Both the position numbers and the translations under genes were made by a program. From positions 132,396,394 through 132,460,393 of the forward strand of contig CM070876.1 in assembly GCA_036365515.1 (NCBI GenBank): a stretch of DNA of 64,000 nucleotides. Reading direction: 5' to 3'. Below are positions 22,129 through 32,952 of the stretch, piece by piece (the first letter of the stretch is position 1; each line of letters starts with the position of its first letter). Under the pieces are notes generated by a model. That model was not told the origin of the DNA, made no database searches, and was given only the letters and a program-made list of their open reading frames with translations. Source of the stretch: Torymus aiolomorphi (taxonomy: Eukaryota; Arthropoda; Insecta; Hymenoptera; Torymidae).

Positions 22129-24474
22129 TCAGTAGTAAAATCTCGTAGCGCGATCGTACGTTTTGTCTCGCCCCAGGTGTCCCGAGGTCGGGTCGTCGTG
22201 GCTCTCAGCAAGCACTTGCTGACGACCCTCCTTCGGTATGACAGTTTTCCACGCTTCTTCGTCCCCGACCGCCGCCTCTATGAGTTCGTCGGGGCGATAG
22301 TAGAATAACTGTCCACCTAATAATTTCCAGCGCGGGTATGCGTCTGGCTCTCGCTGCAATTTCTCTCGCCAAGAGGTATACCATGTATCGTCCGTCTCGT
22401 TTGTCAGATCGACTGCGGCGAGTGACGCATCTTCCTCGTCGCCCTCGAACATGCGAGATAGAGCATCGGGGACGTGGTTAAGTGCGCCCTTCCTGTGCTC
22501 TACCTCGAAGCTATGCCCTTGCAGTTCGAGTGCCCACCGCGCGAGCCGACCAGTTGGACTATGCAGGCTGTGTAACCAACGAAGACTACTATGGTCGGTG
22601 ATCACTCGAAAATGGTAGCCCTCGATATACGGCCTGAATTTTCCAATGGCCCAGACCACCGCGAGGCATTCTCTCTCCGTCACGCTATAGTTACGCTCCG
22701 CGGATGAGAGTGTGCGACTCGCAAATTCCAGTACTCTTTCCTCGCCATCGATTATTTGGAAGAGTACCGCGCCGATGCCTGTATCACTCGCGTCTGTTTG
22801 AAGAACGAATTGTTCTTCAAATTGCGGGCGAGACAGAATTGGGGCAGACGCAACAAAAGCCTTAATCCGATCGAAAGCTACTTGTTGTTCCTCTGTCCAA
22901 TCGTATCGGCGGTCTTTTTTGGTGAGTCGGGTTAGTGGCTCGGCCATAGCAGCGAAATCTTTTAGGAACTTCCTGTAGCACGAGGCCATTCCTAGAAAAC
23001 GCCGAAGCTGTTTTAGGTTCCGTGGTTCAGGATAGCTTATTATCGGCGCGATTTTCTCGGGATCGGGACGAAAACCGTCCCGATTAACGAGTACGCCCAG
23101 GTAGCGAACTTCCGTCTGGCCAAACACACTTTTCTCTCGGTTAATAGTGAGATTAGCCTCCTTTATTCGCTTGAGAACGTGGCCAAGCCACTTTACGTGT
23201 TCTTCAAAGGTCTCGGTGACAATGATTATATCATCGAGATAGGAGAAGGCATAGGGTTCCATTTCAGGACCGATAACCTTATCGATTAACCTCTGAAATG
23301 TTGCACCTGCCTGCGAGAGGCCATACGGCATGCGCGTGAACTGGAATAATCCCAGTCCAGGCACCGTGAACGCCGTTAATGGGCGAGATTCTTCCTCCAG
23401 CGGAATCTGGTGATATGCGCTGCTTAAGTCCAGAGTCGAAATATATTTTGCGCCTTGTAGCTTCCGCAAAATCGCGTCCATATATGGGAGCGGATATGCG
23501 TCAGCTCTGGACACGGCATTCACCTTCCGGAAGTCGATGCAGAATCGATATTTCTCGGGCGCTTTCCGCACCATTACTACTGGACTCGACCAAGCACTGG
23601 TCGAGGGCTCGATTATACCCGCCTCCAGCATCTCTCGTACCTGAGAGTGCATGATCTCCTCGAGTTTCTTGGAGACGGGGTAATATTTCTGTTTGACCGG
23701 CCGAGCCGAGCCAACAGAAATCGCGTGTTCGGCCCACGTCGTGCGGCCGAGAGGTTCATCCGTCTGGACGAGCAACTGGTCGAGGAGTTCTTGGAGTTGT
23801 TTCTTCTGCACCCCCGACATCTCCTCGAGACCGATCGAAGCTAGCTTCAAAGTTTCGCCAAGAGAAACGCTGGCTACTTCTAAATCTACCGTTTGCCCTG
23901 ACGCGCTCACGGTCAGCTGATTTTTCACTGCATCGTGAATCATTCCGAATGTCCGAATGAAATCAGCGCCGAGGTAGCACTCTAAGGTTTCGTCCGCGAG
24001 CACGGCGACACGAATCTCCTTTTTTATGCCTGCTACCTCGAAGGGGAGCATTACATACCCCGCGATCGCCACTGTATGACCGCCGGGGACTTTTGCTTTC
24101 CTTCCGTGGCTTGATAATAGCGGGCTACGGCACGCGGATGCTAATTGCAACCCGATTGAACCCATCACTGTTCGTGCCACGCCCGTATCATATAAGGCGC
24201 GTATTCGGAAACCCCCGACGTTAACTTGGAGCCACCATCTGGCCTCCTCGTCGGGGTTAGCGATCGGTGCGTTCTCTACGCTGATCGCTGTAGCTGATGT
24301 TGCTGATTCGTCGCGCGGCTCCTCCTGAACGGTGGAGGCCGCGACGGCAATTTCGGAGGGAGTCTTCTTGAGTGCGGGCGTCGTATAGACTCCTTCTACG
24401 CACCCGATTTCCCGTTTCCCGCACACGTGGGACAATTGTACGTCCGATAGCCAGGCAGACCGCAGCCGTAACAA
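22129..24474 (-). CDS. Gypsy protease-RT-RNase H polyprotein (781 aa)
   Basis: This pol ORF overlaps the end of gag by 79 bases in another frame, so a ribosomal frameshift is the likely entry; no ATG is needed. The aspartic protease active site is YDTGVART (about residues 95-102). RT motifs are FCIDFRKVNAVSRADAYPLP, LDLSSAYHQIPL, MPYGLSQAGATFQ and YLDDIIIV (catalytic Asp pair present). RNase H follows with [34 protein letters not shown] and ITDHSSLRWL. The ORF ends at the N-terminus of integrase (HLGRDKTYDRATRFYY) in a TGA where relatives usually have Trp. RT copies the genomic RNA into cDNA in virus-like particles; the catalytic residues seen here are all present. Confidence 0.93.
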   Translation of the reverse strand: MLRLRSAWLSDVQLSHVCGKREIGCVEGVYTTPALKKTPSEIAVAASTVQEEPRDESATSATAISVENAPIANPDEEARWWLQVNVGGFRIRALYDTGVARTVMGSIGLQLASACRSPLLSSHGRKAKVPGGHTVAIAGYVMLPFEVAGIKKEIRVAVLADETLECYLGADFIRTFGMIHDAVKNQLTVSASGQTVDLEVASVSLGETLKLASIGLEEMSGVQKKQLQELLDQLLVQTDEPLGRTTWAEHAISVGSARPVKQKYYPVSKKLEEIMHSQVREMLEAGIIEPSTSAWSSPVVMVRKAPEKYRFCIDFRKVNAVSRADAYPLPYMDAILRKLQGAKYISTLDLSSAYHQIPLEEESRPLTAFTVPGLGLFQFTRMPYGLSQAGATFQRLIDKVIGPEMEPYAFSYLDDIIIVTETFEEHVKWLGHVLKRIKEANLTINREKSVFGQTEVRYLGVLVNRDGFRPDPEKIAPIISYPEPRNLKQLRRFLGMASCYRKFLKDFAAMAEPLTRLTKKDRRYDWTEEQQVAFDRIKAFVASAPILSRPQFEEQFVLQTDASDTGIGAVLFQIIDGEERVLEFASRTLSSAERNYSVTERECLAVVWAIGKFRPYIEGYHFRVITDHSSLRWLHSLHSPTGRLARWALELQGHSFEVEHRKGALNHVPDALSRMFEGDEEDASLAAVDLTNETDDTWYTSWREKLQREPDAYPRWKLLGGQLFYYRPDELIEAAVGDEEAWKTVIPKEGRQQVLAESHDDPTSGHLGRDKTYDRATRFYY

Positions 24475-25457
24475 TGAATACCCTCACTGTTACCCTTCGG
24501 TTTCACTGCGCTGCTATCGGGCGATTTTTTCCTTTCTGCTTGCCGAGGCCGCGGGTCACGCTTCGGCGAGCCGCCTGCTGACTCTCTCTTTTCTCCTCTC
24601 CCTCCCTTCTTTTTCCCCTTGGCGGGAGAAGGTTTTCGAGCGGGCGGTGGAGTCTGCTTCGGGTGCAGCGCTGGCTGTAGCGCCAGCCTCACCTCTTCCG
24701 CGAGCATTTTGGACAGAGCTGCGATCCAATTCTGTCCAGTTCCCTCCGTTACCGGCGGGTTCATATGCCCTGGAAGTGCGGCAACTTTCAGTGGCGTATG
24801 TTTTTCTTTCTTTCCCCGAGGGTTATAGGCAGCCTCGGGGAGGAGGCTCTGTTCCGGAGGCGGTGGTTCTCGATAAGATTTTTCCGCCTCGAGAGTAAGC
24901 TCGGCCTCGACACTCAATTCCAATACCGTGTCGATGTCCTCGAAATCGACTCTCCTCACCATGCGTTGGAGATCTGGCCGCAAATTGCGGTGTAAGGTGT
25001 CCAACTGGTGAGAAAGTGGGAGAGGTGGCTCGATCTTTTTCATGATCGAGAGTAGGCAGGTGATGAAGTCGCGCACCGGTTCTTCTCTCCCCTGTGTGCG
25101 CGCTGTTGCCTCCTGCAGCACCCGTTGTTGGAATCTGCGGTTCGCGCCGTACCATTTACGTGCTGACGCGCAGAATTCGTTCCACGTGGACCAGCTCGTC
25201 TTATTATTCTGGTACCACGTGGCGGCGACTCCCGCGAAGAGTTCGGAGAGAGAACTTAACATCTCTTCCTCTGACATCTTCGCGAGGCTTCGGCATTCAT
25301 CGACACGGTTTAAAAACACGTCGATGCTCTGCCCTTTCTCGCCGGTATACTTCAGCCCCCATTTTCGTGCGATGTTGCCGACGTCTCGCTGATTATTTCG
25401 GTTTTGCACCGTATGTCGCGGAGTGCTGGCATCAAGCGCGTTTGGGTCGCTGCGCAA
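24396..25457 (-). CDS. Gypsy Gag, capsid and nucleocapsid part (353 aa)
   Basis: The frame reads a capsid-like region (KYTGEKGQSIDVFLNRVDEC, EELNSLSELF-type helices, WNEFCASARKWYG, REEPVRDFITCLL) typical of Gypsy Gag. A basic Pro/Lys-rich linker and one C-terminal knuckle, CYGCGLPGYRTYNC, follow. The spacing fits C-x2-C-x4-H-x4-C, but the His position is Tyr. The predicted start has no ATG, so this is the downstream half of a longer gag whose N-terminal half is 25656-26321. The two halves are in the same frame but separated by TAG and TGA. Gag would coat element RNA; the altered knuckle may weaken RNA binding. Confidence 0.85.
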   Translation of the reverse strand: MRSDPNALDASTPRHTVQNRNNQRDVGNIARKWGLKYTGEKGQSIDVFLNRVDECRSLAKMSEEEMLSSLSELFAGVAATWYQNNKTSWSTWNEFCASARKWYGANRRFQQRVLQEATARTQGREEPVRDFITCLLSIMKKIEPPLPLSHQLDTLHRNLRPDLQRMVRRVDFEDIDTVLELSVEAELTLEAEKSYREPPPPEQSLLPEAAYNPRGKKEKHTPLKVAALPGHMNPPVTEGTGQNWIAALSKMLAEEVRLALQPALHPKQTPPPARKPSPAKGKKKGGRGEKRESAGGSPKRDPRPRQAERKKSPDSSAVKPKGNSEGIHCYGCGLPGYRTYNCPTCAGNGKSGA

Positions 25458-25655
25458 ATCTCTCGAATTCAGCCGATTCGGGAGACCCCCCCCTCCCAGG
25501 CTCCGCCTAGTAGACGATTGTGCGGCGTCCCTTGGGGGGAATGAGCGGTTGGCCAGACGTCGGTGGTGTATGCAGATAGGTGTCCTGCTCTTCCGGATAT
25601 CTGAATGTCAGGGTATCTTGGAAGCCCACCTGACGTTGCCCGCTCTGCGCCTGGT

Positions 25656-26321
25656 CTAATCGCGTGCTGCACGCAGCTCCTTTGTCGCTAGCTGCGTGAA
25701 GCTCTCCATTGCTAATTGCAATTTGGACTGATTGTCCGAGAGTTGCGTGACCTTCTGCGTGAGTTGCGTTAAAAATGCCCTCAATTCCGCAGGGATTGGC
25801 AGATCCTGCGTTTCCGCCGTTGCTAGGATGTGCTGTTGTGGGTGGAGGGTTGTACTTGTCTCCCTCTCCTTAGATCCGTCTTCTCGATCCGTCTCGTTCT
25901 CCGTTGTTTCCGCTGGTTCCTGTTCCATCGAGCTTCTTTCCGCTGCGCGCGTCTCGATTTCGAGACGCGTCCGTTCCAGCTTGAGTTTTACGACGTTATC
26001 GTCGCGGACATACTCAAGTGGATGCGGTTCATTCTCGTCTGAACCGCGTGCCCATGGCGTCTCGATTTCGCCGTTGCAGACTCTATCGATGAACGTTTGG
26101 CGGAGGTTTGCTCTCGCTACCCACGTCGTGTGTTCATCGAGGTCTGCATTTGTGGCGATGAACTCGTCTGCCGAGTAATCCCCGAGCAGCCATCTGCTCG
26201 CGCGATCTAACTGTTGAAATCGCGCGCCAGATGTTTTCAACTCCATCGCCTTGAGATATCTATCTATCTCTTCCAGTGAGAGGCACATACACCAATTCTC
26301 GAGTGCTAGTTGTGCCGCCAT
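25656..26321 (-). CDS. Gypsy Gag, N-terminal part (221 aa)
   Basis: Starts at an ATG (MAAQLALENWCMC). It contains RASRWLLGDYSADEF (also seen, in diverged form, in the pol-less element), an acidic Glu/Thr-rich middle and a C-terminal coiled-coil-like stretch (FLTQLTQKVTQLSDNQSKL). It ends in TAG at 25656. A neighbouring frame stays open for about 48 codons after that (reading FQDTLTFRYPEEQDTYLH), so two nearby indels, one near 25660 and one near 25520, could explain the break. It probably formed a single Gag with the downstream half. Confidence 0.75.
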   Translation of the reverse strand: MAAQLALENWCMCLSLEEIDRYLKAMELKTSGARFQQLDRASRWLLGDYSADEFIATNADLDEHTTWVARANLRQTFIDRVCNGEIETPWARGSDENEPHPLEYVRDDNVVKLKLERTRLEIETRAAERSSMEQEPAETTENETDREDGSKERETSTTLHPQQHILATAETQDLPIPAELRAFLTQLTQKVTQLSDNQSKLQLAMESFTQLATKELRAARD

Positions 26322-27866
26322 ATTGGTTTCTCACTGGAATATTTATGCGAAAGAAAAAAAAAAATATAAAACAGAAGAGCGAAAAAAAACTGATCGCAAG
26401 TAGATTTTTCGGCTCGTTCGCTCCGCAATTTACAGCGTTTTGTTACTCAGTGCGTCGATTGAGTGCGCGTATTTCCCTAATCCCTGGGCGCTTACAATCG
26501 CGAGTTACAGAAGAAAAAAAAAACTAAACTGTTTCTCAATCTGTCGCACTGAGTAAATTCGCGAGCAGAAACGACAGCGAAACACGAAAAGAGTGTTACG
26601 CTTAAATATTTACTTCGCGTTGTATTTATTTTTACGAAAATTTACAATGAAGAACGAGAATAATTTTCGTCCACGCGGCCAAAATCTTCTCGCAAAACTT
26701 TAGTCTGCGAGAAGTTCGCCTTCTCTTTCCACCGCAAAATAATAAAATAAATTGTGGAAAGAGGGTGCGTTCGGCAATTGTGTCGCGCGATAAAATTCGG
26801 CGACACCCCGTTTAAAAGTCGTTGAAAGAAAACAATTCACTCGAAAAAAGAATTTTGAGTGCCTTAAATTGCAGGGTATTCTACAAAAAGTGCAGACGTA
26901 GAAAGAAATCGCGCTTGTTTTTCCCCTGATTTTGTTGCTCCTATATAACAGCGAATATATCAAAACCAAAATCTTCTCGCAAAACTTTAGTTTGCGAGAC
27001 GTTCGTTTTCTCCTTCCACTACAAAATAATAAAATAAACTGTAGAACGAGAACACGTTTGGTATTTGCGTCGCTCGTCAAAATACGGCGACGCTTTATTT
27101 AACCGTTACTAAAAAAAAACAAAATTTTCTTGCACACGTGAGGCTATAATAAAGGGCCACACGAAAGATAGAAAACTTGCTGATTTCCAAAAAACAATAA
27201 GGCGGAGAGAGATTAAATGGTTGAAGAAAGAAGGAAGGAAAAACCAAAAAAAATTTTAAATTTCCTTCCAAAATCACAAAAAAAAATTTTAAATTTATTT
27301 TCAAAAGTACTAAAAACACAAAAAAAATTTTATTAATTATTATTATTTATAATTTTTATTAGTTATTATTATTAATAATTTTTATCCCTTTAAGTTAATA
27401 ATTTTTAGTTTGCAATTCTAATAATTTTTAATTTTTATTGTTAATAATTTTCCTTAATTGATTAATTATTGTTGGATTATTACCAACAATAATCTCTCTT
27501 TCCGTCTTTTGCTATTTATCCGAGCAAACAAATAAGGTTTTAGAACGAATGAATATATCTCCTAGTTGTTTAGCTATATCGCTAAACGACTTACTAATTA
27601 ATTATAAACCGAATTAGTATGAGGGAAAAGCAAAACTACGAACCTTTGTGTAAATGGGCCTATATATCGCGAGGTCCGAATTATTTTCGTTTCTGCTCGC
27701 GATATAATACTTGTTGTCGAAAAGTATTTTCGTGGACTTAGAATTGTCTACGACACTCTCGCACACATACATACACTCTCACGGTCGAACGATCGCGGTG
27801 TCGGCTGTGTTGCGAGCCCGCGCGTGTTTACAAACACGCGCCGCGCGCTATCCTACTGTACCTATC
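26322..27866 (-). other. Untranslated leader of the large Gypsy
   Basis: About 1.5 kb between the primer binding site and gag. It is AT-rich without a long ORF and holds a diverged direct repeat (starting ccaaaatcttctcgcaaaac at about 26679 and 26968, each about 125 bp). It probably carries packaging and dimerisation signals; none can be named from sequence alone. Confidence 0.6.
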
Positions 27867-27883
27867 CACACGTACGGGCGCCA
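27867..27883 (-). promoter_or_regulatory. Primer binding site of the large Gypsy
   Basis: Minus-strand TGGCGCCCGTACGTG follows the 5' LTR after the two-base spacer AC. Confidence 0.85.
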
Positions 27884-27885
27884 GT

Positions 27886-28874
27886 TGTAACAGGGCGAAT
27901 AGTTTTCGGAGCGAGAGAGTTTTCGGCAACGCCGAAAGCTTACCTGTATGCTCTCTCTCGCTCACACTGCTCCGCAACGACGATGCCTTCCTCGGCGCTG
28001 CTCGTCGAGGACGATGCTCGCCTACGTTGCGGCTCGAGCGGCGCCCTGGCAGATTTGCCGGCTCTGCGCGCGCTCGGTGCAATGCCGTTCGCTGACTGTG
28101 TACAACCGGGTAACTCAGAAGTTACCCGGGAATTTTAATATCGTGTGTGTGACTCTACGCGTTCCTTAATGAAGGGAAACACGCGCGAGTACCTGGGGCT
28201 CAGATGATCGCCGAGGAAGTCGGCGATCCCGCGGAGGCGGCGGTATCCGAGGTACTCGTAGGAATAACGGCGGAAGGGAAGGGGCGAAATAACAATTCGC
28301 GAACTCTTAATTAAGAAATATAAAAGACCGTTTTAATATCTAATCACAAGAGGGGTACACAAAAGAAAAGGATATTGAGCGCGCCGCGGTCTCTAATTCT
28401 CGCGAGGTCGAAATGCCTCGCGAGTCGCACGCGTCGCGGATGTCGCGCACAGATACACTCCCGGAGACGAGGTGCACCACTCGTCTCCGACGCTCTCTAC
28501 CTCGCGCGTCGAGGTAGAGTCTCGCTCGCGCGTAGGGGGCCTGCAGGCACTAACCTTGCTCAGGTGTCGACGGAGTCCGGGCTAGATCCGTCCGCAATCT
28601 CTCGCGTACGACGACGATGAGTACTTCCTCCGGAGCTTTGCGACCTGGGTTGCTCCCTCTTTTTTCTTTCTCTCTCTTCTTTCTCTCTCTTCTTTCTCTC
28701 TCTTCTTTCTCTCTCTTCTTCCTGCGTGCGCGCACCGAATCGGCAGAAACTCGACTGAATCCTTCTCGCGCGCACCGTTGCCGATCCGCCCTACTCGCGC
28801 CTGCGCATCCCCGCTTCGCTCCTCGATGGCTCGAGCGCGTGGTAGTTCGCCCGCGGATTCCGAACTTCGTTACA
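27886..28874 (-). repeat. 5' LTR of the large Gypsy
   Basis: The LTR is 989 bp and almost identical to 19566-20571 over its whole length. Confidence 0.95.
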
Positions 28875-28957
28875 ACTCTCACTATACTTTACTCGTGTGA
28901 TGGCGCTGCGCATACTCTCTCCATCTCTCTGATATAAATGTACCTCAAATCTTAACA
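28871..28957 (-). repeat. Copia 3' LTR, proximal part
   Basis: On the minus strand the LTR begins TGTTAAGATTTGAGG just after a purine-rich tract (gtaaggaggcg) and runs to the Gypsy insertion. ACTC is duplicated at the junction. Confidence 0.7.
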
Positions 28958-28997
28958 CGCCTCCTTACATTTATATCTCTCGCAATTACAATATTCT

Positions 28998-30956
28998 TTA
29001 AATTAAATTCAATAGTTCTCGCAATTTCTTAAACCTTAATTTCCCAAGAGCCTTTGTTAATATGTCTGCTACATTTTCCTCTGAACTAACTTTTACCACA
29101 TCAATTAAACCTTTTACATAATTTTTATTCACAAAATGATAATGTACTTCAATGTACTTTGATTTTTTAGTAAAATTCTCTTATTTAGCTATGCTTACAG
29201 CCCCAGAATTATCCTCATAAACATTAGCAGGTTTATCAATTTTCACCTTAAAGCAAGTTAACAAATCTTTAATCAGTAAAATTTCGCTCACTGCTTCTGA
29301 CAGTGCAACATATTCTGCAGCTGTCGATGACTTAGTAACACTACCCTGTTTTCTTGATTTCCAATGTATTACGTTTCCATATAATTTTACAACATAGCCA
29401 GTTGTCGATTTCCTATCTACGCAATCTCCTGCCCAGTCCGCATCGACATAACATTTAAGGACATTTACTCTATCAATTTTCTTATATCTTAATTTTAAAT
29501 CTTTAGTAAAATACAAATATTTTAAAATTCTTAAAGCATATTTAAAATGCGTTTCATCAAAATAATTCTGAAATTACTTAAGTAATTAACGCTATAACTT
29601 ATATCTAATCTAGTCTAAAAAATTTCTATACTTCAAATTTTCATTTATTTCTTGAGCAGGTCCTAATTTCAAATTCTGTTCCATAGGAGTCTCGTACAAT
29701 TTTGCTTGATCAATCTGATATTTTCTAGCTAGTAATTTAATATACTTTTCCTGATCTAATGAAATCTCATTTTTCTTTTCATCATACTCTATATTAATAC
29801 CTAAATACATACTTACTTTTCCTAAATCTTTCATCTGAAATCTTTCCTTTAACATACTTTTAATATACTTTAAACTTTGTCTATTTTTACAGCAAATTAA
29901 CAAATCATCTACAAATATAATTAAATAAATAATTTCATCTCTATCTATTAACGTGTACAAGCAATAGTCATGTTCACTTCTTATAAATCCTAATGATTTT
30001 AAATAATCATTCAGACACTCGTACCAAGCTCTCGGACTCTCACGCAAACCATACAATGCTTTATTCAACATACATAATCTTTCAGTTTCATCCTCATAAC
30101 CCTCAGATTGCTTTACAAATATTTTTGATTTAACCTTCCCATTTAAAAATGCTGTCTCAACATCCACCTGTTCTATTAAAAGTCCATTTTGGCAACAATA
30201 TGACAATAATACTTTCAACGTTTGTATTTTTGCTACTGTAGAATAAATATCGTCCAACACGTCAGTTTGTTGGTATTCTCGCACTACAATTCTCGCTTTA
30301 TACATATTTTCGCTTTTCTTAGTGTAAATCCATTTTAAGTCTATCACTTTTTCATTCTTAGGTTTTTCAACTAACTGCCATGTTTGATTTTTCTTTAAAC
30401 TATTCATTTCTTTATTCATAGCCTCTATCCAGAAATTAGATTCATCACTTTCAATAGGCTCTTTAAAACTTACAGGACTATCTGCACTACAATAATTTAC
30501 ATATATACAGCCATTATATACAAAGTTATCATCAAATCTAATAGGCCTTTTAATATTTCTTTGAGACTTTCTTAATTCAGGTATATTTTCAATTTCATTT
30601 GCATCATTTTCGTTTAAATTTTCTAAATTTTTATTTTCTTTATCATTTACATTTTCGTCCTGTTCAAAGGTTTCATTTAAATGCTCCTTTTCTAACTCTC
30701 TATCATCTAAACCTATGCATTCTACATCTTCCTCAATGACGTCAACATGCCTTGCTACAGTGACTCTATTTCCTATCAAAACTCTGTAACCTACTACATC
30801 ATAGCCTATCAACATTCCTAAATCTGCTTTCCTATCCCATTTAGAATTCCTTTTCTGCTCACGTACTCTAACAAATACTTTACTTCCGTATAATTTCAAA
30901 TTTTTTTTTTACATCAGGCTTTTCATTAAAAAATATCTCATAAGGAGATTTCTTTC
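28998..30956 (-). pseudogene. Copia RT-RNase H region (broken)
   Basis: Minus-strand Copia pol, second half. From upstream: KSPYEIFFNEKPDVK, a frameshift in the T10 run at 30901-30910, GSKVFVRV...LIGYDVVGYRV, then RT with KARIVVREYQQ, QVDVETAFLNGK, LYGLRESPRAWYE and the active site FVDDLLIC. An indel cluster lies near 29530-29620. RNase H follows with YVDADWAGD, RKSTTGY and SSTAAEYVALSEAV. A TAA at about 29178 interrupts the last 60 codons (IEVHYHFVNKNYVKG), and the frame ends at 28998. In an intact element this would copy RNA to cDNA; here several lesions prevent it. The AT-rich coding contrasts sharply with the GC-rich Gypsy next to it. Confidence 0.92.
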
Positions 30957-30966
30957 TAACGTGGTT
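30957..30966 (+). repeat. Target-site duplication, left copy
   Basis: TAACGTGGTT occurs here and at 37690-37699, bracketing the LINE insertion. Joining the outer flanks would give continuous Copia pol. Confidence 0.85.
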
Positions 30967-32577
30967 ATAGATGCCCTGAGGAGGTTTGGAGTGCCTGATA
31001 TGCTAGTGAACTGGACGAGCCATATGCTCGGAAACAGGCAACTAGAAGTGACCAAAGGCAACACCACGGTAAGGGGCGGTGTCTCCTCGGGCTGTCCGCA
31101 AGGGGGGGTCATGTCGCCTCTGCTATGGTGTTTGGTAGTGGACAATCTGTTAACAAACCTAAGTGAGGAGGGATGCCAACTTGTGGGTTACGCCGATGAT
31201 ATACTGATCATAAGGCGCGGACCCTTCCTACACACTCTCATGGAACTCACACAAGGGGATTTACAGATTGTAGAAGCCTGGTGCAGGAGCACAGGCCTCG
31301 GGATCAACCCAGACAAAACAGAGGTCATGGTATTCACCAGGAAATATAAGTGGCATAGAACATGCCAACTAACGCTCAATGGGAAGGCACTCAAGCTATC
31401 CAAAGAGGTCAAATATCTAGGAATCACCATGGACAGCAAGCTGGCATGGGGGAGACACCTAGAGGAAAAATGCCGGAAACTCACCGCAGCCCTATGGCAA
31501 CTGCGAAGGGCCATGGGCAGAAACTGGGGATTAAAACCAGTAGCGATGAAATGGCTGTATGATGCAATCCTAAAGCCCCGACTTACCTATGCAGCGGCGG
31601 TCTGGTAGGATAGAACGCATCTGAAAACAGCAGAAGGCCAGCTGGAAAGGTTGAGAGGCTTGGTACTACGGTGCGTCACCGGAGCGGGGAGGTCCACGCC
31701 AACGGCTGCCCTAGGGGCTGCACTATGTATGGAGCCTTTCCACCTGACCATTGCTGCTGCTGCTGCAAGAGGGCTGCTCAGAGTCAGAAAGAACTCTGGG
31801 GAGAACTTCCAGGGCATAATATCGGAGGTCTTGAAGTCCGGAGGCGTCTTCATGATGCCCCGCGACAAGATGACCAAGGCATTGATAGGAAATACCGGAT
31901 TAGCCTGGCGGATAGATCTGACTGGGCAATAGGCCGGGAGAAGCTACCAGCCAACGGTGAAATCTGGTACACGGATGGATCCAAAGGGGTAGGGGGAACA
32001 GGTACTGGAGTCTACCGCCGCAGGGGGGGAAGAGTTGCACCTTTCCACTGGGGCGGTAAGCGACGGTACTGCAATCCGAACTGGTAGGGGTGCTGAACTG
32101 CGCTCTCTGGGTGGAAGCGGAGGGCGGTGAGGAGCACCTACATATCGGAACAGATAGTAGGAGCGCCATTGAGGCCCTCAAAGCGTACACAACCACTTCG
32201 AGGCTAGTGTACGACTGTCATCGAACCCTGAATCCGCTGGCCGTCCACTAACCATTTTCTGGCTGCCGGGCCATACGGAAATAAAAGGAAATGAGATAGC
32301 GGACAGGCTGGCCAGGCAGGCGAGGAAGGAAGTCTTAATTCGACCAGAACCGCCAACTGGAATATGCGGCACTGTAATCAATGCAGAGATTAACAGATGG
32401 ATCGCCAAAAAACATTCGGAGGCGTGGAAAAACGCCTGGGGATGTCGAATAGCAAAGACCTTCATCAAGGATTCAGAGATGGAGGGATGGGCAGAGCAAA
32501 TACTCGCAATGAGTAGAAAAAGCACGAAAACCGTGGTGGGTATCATTACCGGGCACGTAATGTGCCCCAACTCTCTC

Positions 32578-32619
<42 letters not shown>

Positions 32620-32631
32620 TAATAATAATAA
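30967..32631 (+). pseudogene. 5'-truncated I-clade LINE: RT and RNase H remnant
   Basis: Plus-strand reading starts inside RT (IDALRRFGVPDMLVNW), then SSGCPQGGVMSPLLW and the active site YADDILII. KVKYLGITMDSKLAWG-type sequence follows. A TAG at 31606 and a frameshift near 31930 break the frame. The RNase H domain is WYTDGSKG, HIGTDSRSAIEALK and FWLPGHTEIKGNEIADRLAR. Coding ends TGHVMCPNSL and passes directly into (TAA)n. RNase H after RT and a TAA tail are features of the I clade. Only the 3' third or so of the element is present, as expected from incomplete target-primed reverse transcription. Confidence 0.88.
32579..32631 (+). repeat. (TAA)n tail of the I-clade LINE, left part
   Basis: About 53 bp of TAA with one TGA variant, interrupted by the R1-clade element and resumed at 37622-37690. 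Confidence 0.9.
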
Positions 32632-32952
32632 TTTTTTTTTTTTTTTTTTTTTTACGAGGGAAACAGTGAAATCTTGCATCAGTCCGGTGGACCAAATGCT
32701 CCACCGGTCCGCCTGGGCTGCATATCCATGCTAGCCCAGGAGACACCGCAAAAGGCTCCGCACTCCCACGGCGTGTGGGATTCCTACCCACTAAAAACAC
32801 TAACCCTTTCTGCTCTGCACTACTGTGCAGACCCTCCCCCGGCACCGTTTTACACACTACTTCAGGGGAGGGCTTGCTTCGCCTGAGCGGCACTTTCTCA
32901 CTTCAGATCGGCCGTTGAGACCCGCAGGAGTCTTTTTTTTCCCCGTGAACAG

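Larger units (their letters stand above)
19566..28874 (-). mobile_element. Nearly intact Gypsy LTR retrotransposon inserted in the Copia LTR
   Basis: The element is 9.3 kb and lies on the minus strand. LTRs are 27886-28874 (5') and 19566-20571 (3'), TGTAAC...GTTACA, with a 4-bp target duplication ACTC on both sides (19562-19565 and 28875-28878). The primer binding site TGGCGCCCGTACG and polypurine tract GGGAGGGGGG are in place. Coding order on the minus strand is gag, protease-RT-RNase H, integrase. Apart from one 13-bp repeat unit and two 2-bp changes the LTRs differ at about two bases by eye, so the insertion is young. Even so, gag contains stops between 25470 and 25658, and pol has one in-frame TGA at 22129-22131. 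Confidence 0.95.
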
